This document shows positions 7,590-13,049 of a DNA stretch of 14,763 bases, piece by piece (within the stretch, counting starts at the first letter, position 1; each line of letters begins with the position of its first letter). The position numbers were made by a program, and so were the translations under genes. This DNA comes from an uncultured Clostridia bacterium (GTDB lineage: Bacteria > Bacillota > Clostridia > Christensenellales > UBA1242). The stretch covers positions 1-14,763 of the forward strand of contig CALNBM010000008.1 in assembly GCA_937874195.1 (NCBI GenBank), read 5' to 3'. The notes below the pieces were generated by a model, which made no database searches, had not been told where the DNA came from, and worked only from the letters and a program-made list of their open reading frames with translations.

Positions 7590-7618
7590 ATTATACAAGT
7601 AATCTGGGTTTTTTCCAA
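7590..7618 (-). promoter_or_regulatory. SigA-type promoter of the membrane protein-hflX operon
   Basis: On the minus strand TTGGAA (7618-7613) and TATAAT (7595-7590) are separated by 17 bases. The -10 is perfect and the -35 matches 4 of 6. The predicted start of transcription is near 7583, about 3 bases before the ATG at 7580. Confidence 0.6.
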
Positions 7619-7659
7619 CAAATAGTAGTGTTTTTTAATCGAAATTTAAAAATTACCTC

Positions 7660-7688
7660 TTTTCAAACCAAATTTGTTGTGATATACT
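7660..7688 (+). promoter_or_regulatory. Candidate extended -10 promoter for the 7744 gene
   Basis: TTTTCA at 7660-7665 and TATACT at 7683-7688 are 17 bases apart, with TGA directly before the -10 making it an extended -10. Transcription would begin near 7695, giving a leader of about 49 bases. It is divergent from the promoter at 7590-7618. Confidence 0.5.
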
Positions 7689-7743
7689 ATAAGCCAAATG
7701 TATTAACCCTTACCAAATAAATTAAGAGGCTATTTTAAGTTTT

Positions 7744-8328
7744 ATGAGTGTTTTGTTAGCTAACATAATAAACATTTTCATACCAGTTTTTGTTTTACTT
7801 TTACTATTTGCAATAACATGTGCAATTCTTGTTTTGGCGGCGGAAAATGATATTGAATCGGATAAATATTTAAAAGCACGAGGAAAAAACACAAGTTTAC
7901 CATTATGTTCATCCAACATATTTGACACTTACTGTGAAAATGAAAAATGTTGCGAAAATGTTTATAAATTTATCAATATGTTATATGAAATATTTCCAAA
8001 CGATTTTATTATAGTACCCAATGTGAGTTTAAAAAAATTTATTGAAAACTATTCATCGCTTGATAATTTTAATAAGGATGTAATAAATAAAACAGTAGAT
8101 TTGGGGATATTTTATAAAAATCGCCAACCACTCGTGATGATAGACTTAATTGATAAAAACTCTAAAAACGAAAGCATGCAAAAATTCACTAAGGATATTG
8201 CAAAAGCATTAAGCTCACTTAACATACCCGTTGCAGAAGTTGTGATTGAAAAAAGTTTCGACTTACTTAAACTTAAAACCGAACTGTTAAAACTAATGCC
8301 AAAACATATAATGAAAAAATATTTATAA
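7744..8328 (+). CDS. Membrane-anchored protein, possible degenerate DUF2726-like domain
   Basis: The 194-residue product has a strong transmembrane segment at about 4-32, then a Cys-rich linker with C55, C64, C69 and C70. The soluble domain (about 75-180) contains NDFIIVPNVSLKKFI, NKTVDLGIF and QPLVMIDLID, then IAKALSSLNIPVAEVVI. That order of strands and helices resembles DUF2726, a restriction-endonuclease-like fold. However, the usual acidic ELD of the central strand is replaced by DLI around 134-136, so nuclease activity is doubtful. The assignment is by pattern only. GAGG at 7726-7729 lies 14 bases before the ATG, a long spacing; no better in-frame start exists upstream. It is the only plus-strand gene within the minus-strand block, divergent from the 7580 gene and convergent with glmM. 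Its last codons lie in a long inverted repeat. Confidence 0.65.
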   Translation: MSVLLANIINIFIPVFVLLLLFAITCAILVLAAENDIESDKYLKARGKNTSLPLCSSNIFDTYCENEKCCENVYKFINMLYEIFPNDFIIVPNVSLKKFIENYSSLDNFNKDVINKTVDLGIFYKNRQPLVMIDLIDKNSKNESMQKFTKDIAKALSSLNIPVAEVVIEKSFDLLKLKTELLKLMPKHIMKKYL

Positions 8329-8376
8329 TTTTTTTAAAATTCATTAAAACTAAAATTATAGATATTTTTTTATTAT
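8308..8376. terminator. 25-bp inverted repeat between convergent gene ends, likely bidirectional terminator
   Basis: Bases 8308-8332 pair with 8352-8376 across a 19-base spacer. Of 25 positions, 23 are Watson-Crick and the other two (8313/8371 and 8323/8361) are G-U pairs in plus-strand RNA. T runs flank the 3' side on each strand. The left arm encodes the IMKKYL end of the 7744 gene and the right arm encodes the IIKKYL end of glmM. It is very AT-rich, so its strength as a terminator is uncertain, but it is the only candidate for either gene. Confidence 0.65.
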
Positions 8377-9678
8377 CTCTTTTAATTGATTCATTATAAT
8401 ATTATTCTTTTCCCCTGTTTCACTTTCTACCATAACTCTGCAAATAGGTTCTGTCCCACTTGGTCGTACAACAATTCTTGCAACATTTTCATATTTTAAT
8501 TTTATATCGTCAATCTCAGCCATAAGTTTACTATTTGAATCAAGTTGATTTAATAAATTGTCGGTAATATCTATTTTTTCGTTACTTTGCGAAAATTTAG
8601 TAAATTCATCTAAAATTATATCAATATTTCCGTTATAATGCTTAAAAATTTTTGTGAAGATAACACTATTTAATAATGCGTCACAGGATGAATTAACATC
8701 AAGATTACAAAAATGCCCACTCGGTTCACCACCTAACTGCAAGTTGTTTTCATAAATGTGATTTATAACATTTTTATCTCCCACATCCACACGAATAAGC
8801 TTTACTCCTAATTTATTTAATGCTTTTTCCAGCCCGCCATTAGTCATAACAGTGCCCACCATTATTGGCTTTTTAAAATAATTATTTTCCGTATAAAATT
8901 TAGCAAAAACATAAAGAAGATCATCGCCATCAAGCACTTTGCCGTGTTTTAACACCACTCTTAATCTGTCAGCATCTCCATCAAAGGCAAATCCTATATC
9001 GCACGAATTATCCAAAACACATTTAACTATATTTTCCACATGTTCTGCACCGCAACCACCATTTATTACGCCATTTTTATCACTACCAACCGCAATAACA
9101 TTCGCACAAAGTTGAGTGTAAACAAGCGGACCATAATAGTAGTTTGCCCCGTTCGCACTATCCACTGCTATCGTTAAATTTTCAAAATTACTGGCATTTT
9201 TATAAACATTATCTAAATAGCTATCAACTAAACTCTCATCAAAGATAATCTTACCTTTATCAGTTGAAGATGAATCAATATTTAATTTATAATTTTTTTC
9301 TAATTTTTTTTCTTCACTATCTGAAAGTTTTAATCCTTTGTTATTAAAAATTTTAATTCCATTATAATTTGCAGGACTATGCGATGCAGTTATCATTATC
9401 CCAAACGAATAAATTGAATCCTTAACCAAATAAGATACACAACCGGTTGGAGCAATACCGACAACAAAACAATCAATTCCAGAGTTTGATAAAACGCCTA
9501 GCAAAGCATGAAGAATACAGTCTCCACTTTGTCTTGTGTCTTTAGCCAGTAATACTTTCTTTTCTAAACCCTCATCAATTATGTATTTTGCGAGCGATTT
9601 TCCAACTTTATTAATAAGATCATGCGTAATAAAAGTGTTTACTATTCCCCTTATTCCATCTGTTCCAAATAACTTCAT
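8356..9678 (-). CDS. glmM: Phosphoglucosamine mutase GlmM
   Basis: GlmM interconverts glucosamine-6-phosphate and glucosamine-1-phosphate on the way to UDP-GlcNAc and peptidoglycan. The 440-residue product is full length (about 448 usually). It starts MKLFGTDGIRGIVN, typical of GlmM. The catalytic phosphoserine is Ser99 in ITASHSP (96-102), the Mg-binding loop DGDADR is at 233-238, the sugar-binding loop GGEPSGH is at 316-322, and the phosphate-binding loop RPSGTEP is at 405-411. Two small departures are visible: SHSP where SHNP is usual, and GEPSGH where GlmM normally has GEQSGH. These leave a small doubt over substrate preference against phosphomannomutase/phosphoglucomutase relatives. A GGAGAG site lies directly before the ATG. 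It is separated from trxB by about 165 AT-rich bases, so it may have its own promoter. Confidence 0.9.
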   Translation of the reverse strand: MKLFGTDGIRGIVNTFITHDLINKVGKSLAKYIIDEGLEKKVLLAKDTRQSGDCILHALLGVLSNSGIDCFVVGIAPTGCVSYLVKDSIYSFGIMITASHSPANYNGIKIFNNKGLKLSDSEEKKLEKNYKLNIDSSSTDKGKIIFDESLVDSYLDNVYKNASNFENLTIAVDSANGANYYYGPLVYTQLCANVIAVGSDKNGVINGGCGAEHVENIVKCVLDNSCDIGFAFDGDADRLRVVLKHGKVLDGDDLLYVFAKFYTENNYFKKPIMVGTVMTNGGLEKALNKLGVKLIRVDVGDKNVINHIYENNLQLGGEPSGHFCNLDVNSSCDALLNSVIFTKIFKHYNGNIDIILDEFTKFSQSNEKIDITDNLLNQLDSNSKLMAEIDDIKLKYENVARIVVRPSGTEPICRVMVESETGEKNNIIMNQLKEIIKKYL

Positions 9679-9843
9679 ATTCTCTCCTTCATAACACTAT
9701 ATCTTTAGTTTTTATGAAATTTTGGATTTTTTTGTGTTTTTATTAGTCTATTATTTAAAGTTTATTTTCTTTATTAAAGTTAAAAACTATAAAAATAGCA
9801 TAAAAAAATAGATTCAGGCAATTTTTATCTGTTTTTTTATTGC

Positions 9844-10764
9844 TTAATTGTTTATATAATGACTAGCTTTTGTTCCTGCTATCGCGCCATCTCCGCAGGC
9901 AGTAATAATTTGTCGCAGGCTTTTAACTCTTATATCACCCGCTGCAAAAACACCATCAACACTAGTATGCATATCTTCATCTGTTATGATATATCCATGT
10001 TTATCGAGTGTTATTTGATTTTTTATTATATCAGTGTCTGGTTTTCTGCCAATAGAAATAAACATTCCTTTACACTCTATTTCCTTTATCTCATTTGTTT
10101 TAACATTTGAGATGATTATTTTTTCTAAACTGCTATCGCCTACTATTTCTTTAACAACATGCCCATGATAAACTTTAATAATATCGCTTTTTTTCATAAA
10201 AAGATTTAGTTCTTCTTCTAAAATTTTATCACATGTGAATTTATCTAAATTGTTTACCAGTATAATCGATTTTGCAATAGGACTTAAATAAATCGCTTCT
10301 CCAACAGCACTATTTCCACCACCAACAATAACAACTTTTTCATTTTTATAAAACGCACCATCACAAACAGCGCAGTATGCAACGCCAGAGCCAGTTAATC
10401 TATCTTCATTATCTAAACTCAGTTTCCTAGCTCCTGCACCCATTGCTAATATTATAGATTTTGCAAAAAACTTCTCAGTTGATACTTCCACCCATTTTTC
10501 TTCTAAGTTTACCGCTTTAACTTCATCATAACAAATTTTTACTCCAAGCTTCTCCACTTGTTCATGCATTTTCATTGCTAAATCCATGCCAGAGATTGAT
10601 AAAAACCCCGGAAAGTTTTGAACATTGTAAGCAAGCGAAGCTTGTCCGCCTAGCATTTGATATTCAACAACCAAAACTTTTGCACCACTTCTTGCAGCAT
10701 AAATCGCAGCGGTTAATCCTGCTGGTCCTGCTCCAATTATAATAATATCGTATTTTTTTTCCAC
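9844..10764 (-). CDS. trxB: Thioredoxin reductase-like flavoprotein TrxB
   Basis: This flavoprotein reduces thioredoxin through a redox-active disulfide. The 306-residue product has the FAD site GAGPAG at 11-16, LGGQASLAYNVQNFPGF at 38-54, the active-site CAVCDG at 131-136 (commonly CATCDG), a nucleotide-binding GGGNSAVGEA at 148-157, and the C-terminal FAD motif GVFAAGDIR at 271-279. The basic HRRxxxR motif that normally holds the NADPH 2'-phosphate is absent: the matching stretch reads LVNNLDKFTCDK (169-180). The donor may therefore be NADH or another reductant. The start is GTG at 10764 with GGAG eight to nine bases upstream. The engB stop is one base away, so trxB is translationally coupled to engB. 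Confidence 0.92.
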   Translation of the reverse strand: MEKKYDIIIIGAGPAGLTAAIYAARSGAKVLVVEYQMLGGQASLAYNVQNFPGFLSISGMDLAMKMHEQVEKLGVKICYDEVKAVNLEEKWVEVSTEKFFAKSIILAMGAGARKLSLDNEDRLTGSGVAYCAVCDGAFYKNEKVVIVGGGNSAVGEAIYLSPIAKSIILVNNLDKFTCDKILEEELNLFMKKSDIIKVYHGHVVKEIVGDSSLEKIIISNVKTNEIKEIECKGMFISIGRKPDTDIIKNQITLDKHGYIITDEDMHTSVDGVFAAGDIRVKSLRQIITACGDGAIAGTKASHYINN

Positions 10765-10765
10765 T

Positions 10766-11353
10766 TTAATTTACTCCTATTAATTGATTTAATTTTGTTA
10801 AAATTTCTAATTTTCCTAAATTACTAATTGAACTTGATAAAAATATATCATCCTTTCCCATGGAAAGGACTTTTGCAATATTGTTTTTAATGCTAAATTG
10901 TTTAGATTTTGGAATTTTATCACACTTAGTTGCTATAATTATGAATGGGATATTATAAAAACTTAAATAATTTAACATTTGTTTATCGCTATCAAAGGGT
11001 TCGTGCCTACCATCTACTAATAAACATATACATTTTAAATTTGTGTTGGAAATTAAAAATGGCTCAATTAAAACATGCCAATCTGCACTTTCTAACTTAT
11101 TACCTTTTTGAAAACCATAACCCGGCAAATCAACAAAATAAAAATTTTTATTAATTAAAAAATAATTTATTAGTCGAGTTCTTCCCGGAGTACTGCTTGT
11201 TTTAGCAAGTTTATTATTATTCACCAAATAGTTCAATAACGAACTTTTTCCAACATTACTCCTGCCAACAAACGCAACTTGTGGCAAATTGTCGTTTATA
11301 ATGTCATTAGCGTGTGCAATACTTTTTATAAAAGTTGAACTAGTTATTTTCAT
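10766..11353 (-). CDS. engB: Ribosome biogenesis GTPase EngB (YsxC/YihA)
   Basis: EngB is an essential GTPase in many bacteria, needed for late 50S subunit assembly. The 195-residue product matches the usual 195-210. The motifs are G1 GRSNVGKS at 30-37, G2 TPGRT at 55-59, G3 DLPGYGF at 75-81, G4 TKCD at 142-145, and a G5-like FLSSS at 171-175. In many Bacillota this gene follows lon or clpX; here it heads a pair with trxB. The ATG at 11353 is preceded by AAGGA with 7-8 bases of spacing. An extended -10 element at 11381-11389 would give a leader of about 20 bases. Confidence 0.95.
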   Translation of the reverse strand: MKITSSTFIKSIAHANDIINDNLPQVAFVGRSNVGKSSLLNYLVNNNKLAKTSSTPGRTRLINYFLINKNFYFVDLPGYGFQKGNKLESADWHVLIEPFLISNTNLKCICLLVDGRHEPFDSDKQMLNYLSFYNIPFIIIATKCDKIPKSKQFSIKNNIAKVLSMGKDDIFLSSSISNLGKLEILTKLNQLIGVN

Positions 11354-11380
11354 TTATTTTCCTTATAATCAATATTTATT

Positions 11381-11389
11381 ATGATACCA
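11381..11389 (-). promoter_or_regulatory. Extended -10 promoter element for engB-trxB
   Basis: The minus strand reads TGGTATCAT from 11389 to 11381, an extended -10 with one mismatch. Transcription would begin near 11374. The -35 region is poor (TTTTTA at 17 bases), so the element may need an activator or rely on the TG extension. Confidence 0.45.
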
Positions 11390-11420
11390 TAAAACTGAAT
11401 TATTAAAAACTTTTTTGCCT

Positions 11421-11442
11421 TTATTAATACATGTATTAATAA
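11421..11442. promoter_or_regulatory. Perfect 22-bp palindrome upstream of engB, operator-like
   Basis: Every base of 11421-11442 is mirrored, with ACATGT at the centre and TTATTAATA / TATTAATAA arms. There is no loop, so it looks like a dimer-protein binding site rather than an RNA hairpin. It is centred about 57 bases upstream of the predicted engB transcription start. A related half with AATACATGT lies at 11491-11499. Confidence 0.55.
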
Positions 11443-11652
11443 GTTAAAAATAATTCATCATACTATACTTTTAATAGAAATAGTTAATAAAATACATGTG
11501 TCAAATGTGTTTTTTTTAAGTATATTTTAAATCCAATAAAAAATTTTGCATCATTTATTTATAAGTGATAAATTAAAACAACTGTCAACTTTTACAACCA
11601 TTGATTTAATTGGTTCATTATTTGTAAGATTAATTAATTTATGCAAAAGTTT

Positions 11653-11668
11653 GAGCACTTTCGTGCTC
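11653..11668 (-). other. GAAA tetraloop hairpin
   Basis: On the minus strand GAGCAC and GTGCTC form a perfect 6-bp stem closed by GAAA, a GNRA tetraloop of high stability. No T run follows, so it is not a normal terminator. It is one of the few G+C-rich patches in the interval. Confidence 0.5.
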
Positions 11669-11684
11669 GTTAAATTCGAATTTC

Positions 11685-11743
11685 ACTACTATGCAATGTA
11701 ATTAAAAATCGACAATTTTTACTACTATGCAAAGTATTAAAAA
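11685..11743. repeat. Two direct repeats with core ACTACTATGCAA
   Basis: Copies at 11685-11708 and 11721-11743 share ACTACTATGCAA, then differ by one substitution and one indel before TTAAAAA. They are 36 bases apart from start to start. A small 7-bp inverted repeat (TAAAAAT/ATTTTTA around CGACA) spans 11702-11720 between them. A more diverged ATGCAA copy is at 11641. Confidence 0.65.
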
Positions 11744-11768
11744 ACTCATATTTTCTTAATTTTTCGAC

Positions 11769-11803
11769 AAAAAAATCGCTTATTAATAAATAGCGATTTT
11801 TTT
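11769..11803 (-). terminator. Strong rho-independent terminator of the str operon (after tuf)
   Basis: A perfect 12-bp inverted repeat, 11769-11780 with 11792-11803, has core ATCGCT/AGCGAT, A and T tracts on the outside and an 11-base loop. It lies 12 bases after the tuf stop. The symmetry would let it work in both directions. Confidence 0.9.
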
Positions 11804-11815
11804 AAAAATTATTAA

Positions 11816-13018
11816 TTACTTAACAATTGTGCTTACAACACCTGAGCCAACAGTTCTTCCGCCTTCACGAATAGCGAAACGAAGTCCTTGTTCGATAGCG
11901 ATAGGAGTGATTAATTTAATAGTCATTCTAACATTATCACCAGGCATAACCATTTCAACACCTTGTGGAAGTTCGATTGTTCCTGTCACATCAGTTGTTC
12001 TAAAATAGAATTGTGGTCTATAACCATTAAAGAATGGAGTATGACGACCGCCTTCTTCTTTCTTTAACACATAAACTCCAGCTGTAAGTTCTGTATGAGG
12101 AGTAATTGAACCCGGTTTAGCAAGAACTTGACCTCTTTGGATATCTGTTCTTTGAACACCACGAAGTAGTATTCCAACATTATCACCGGCAACTGCTGAG
12201 TCTAGCATCTTTCTAAACATTTCAACACCAGTTACAACTGATTGTAGTTTAGAATTCATACCAACAATATCAACAGTGTCGCCAACTTTAATTGTTCCTC
12301 TTTCTAGTCTGCCAGTTGCAACAGTTCCACGACCTGTGATTGTGAAAACATCTTCAATAGGAAGTAAGAAAGGTTTTTCGGTTTCTCTAACTGGTTCTGG
12401 AATATAAGTGTCTAATGCTTCAATTAATTCGTGAATACATTTGCAGTCTTCACTATCAATATTACCTGCTTTAGCAGCTTCTAATGCTTTTAATGCAGAA
12501 CCTTTAATGATTGGAGTTTTGTCGCCTGGGAATCCATATTCGCTAAGAGTGTCACGAATTTCCATTTCAACTAAGTCGATAAGTTCAGCGTCGTTAACTT
12601 GGTCTGTTTTGTTCATGAAAACTGTTATATAAGGAACGCCAACTTGACGAGCAAGAAGAATATGTTCTTTTGTTTGAGGCATTGGTCCATCAGTTGCAGC
12701 AACTACTAGAATTGCTCCGTCCATTTGAGCCGCACCTGTAATCATGTTTTTAACATAGTCCGCGTGGCCTGGGCAGTCAACGTGAGCGTAGTGACGAATT
12801 TTACTTTCGTATTCTACGTGAGAGGAGTTGATGGTGATACCTCTTTGTTTTTCTTCTGGTGCTTTATCAATAGAAGAATAATCCATTGCTAATGCTTGAC
12901 CCATCTTTGCAAGAGTCATAGTGATAGCGGCAGTTAATGTAGTTTTGCCGTGGTCAACGTGGCCAATGGTACCAACGTTAACGTGTGGTTTAGTTCTTTC
13001 AAACTTTGCTTTTGCCAT
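11816..13018 (-). CDS. tuf: Elongation factor Tu
   Basis: EF-Tu delivers aminoacyl-tRNA to the ribosome as a GTP complex. The 400-residue product is full length. Its motifs are G1 GHVDHGKT at 19-26, switch I RGITI at 59-63, G3 DCPGH at 81-85, G4 NKTD at 136-139 (NKCD or NKVD are commoner), and G5 SAL at 174-176. Domains II and III follow, with GRGTVATGRLERG and the C-terminal REGGRTVGSGVV. The frame is open to an ATG at 13102, but that would add 28 residues overlapping fusA. MAKAKFERTKPHVNVGTIGH from 13018 is the family start, and AAGGAG (complement of 13027-13032) sits 8 bases ahead. It is 31 bases after fusA, the usual order at the end of the str operon. Confidence 0.98.
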   Translation of the reverse strand: MAKAKFERTKPHVNVGTIGHVDHGKTTLTAAITMTLAKMGQALAMDYSSIDKAPEEKQRGITINSSHVEYESKIRHYAHVDCPGHADYVKNMITGAAQMDGAILVVAATDGPMPQTKEHILLARQVGVPYITVFMNKTDQVNDAELIDLVEMEIRDTLSEYGFPGDKTPIIKGSALKALEAAKAGNIDSEDCKCIHELIEALDTYIPEPVRETEKPFLLPIEDVFTITGRGTVATGRLERGTIKVGDTVDIVGMNSKLQSVVTGVEMFRKMLDSAVAGDNVGILLRGVQRTDIQRGQVLAKPGSITPHTELTAGVYVLKKEEGGRHTPFFNGYRPQFYFRTTDVTGTIELPQGVEMVMPGDNVRMTIKLITPIAIEQGLRFAIREGGRTVGSGVVSTIVK

Positions 13019-13049
13019 TTTTAAATCTCCTTTAATGATTTTAAAATAA

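Larger units (their letters stand above)
11443..11768. other. Gene-free interval between tuf and engB with structured elements
   Basis: No convincing ORF lies here. The interval holds two minus-strand TTGACA hexamers (complements of 11499-11504 and 11583-11588), neither with a well-placed -10; a GNRA-capped hairpin (11653-11668); a perfect 12-bp palindrome centred on TTCGAA (11672-11683); and a pair of direct repeats (11685-11743). The density of small symmetric elements suggests regulatory or untranslated RNA function, but no known RNA family was recognised. Confidence 0.4.

Noticed and set aside
7722..7928. 68-codon minus-strand frame opposite the 7744 gene
   Set aside because: It overlaps the transmembrane-coding start of the plus-strand gene and has no ribosome site or recognisable content.
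9679..9843. Terminator after trxB or promoter for glmM
   Set aside because: Only 4-5 bp stems and no hexamer pair with reasonable spacing were found in this AT-rich gap; neither is strong enough to call.
9859..10110. 83-codon plus-strand frame inside trxB
   Set aside because: It lies opposite conserved FAD-binding sequence, has no start context, and is a shadow frame.
11685..11743. CRISPR-like array
   Set aside because: Only two imperfect copies with a 12-base gap, and no cas genes nearby.
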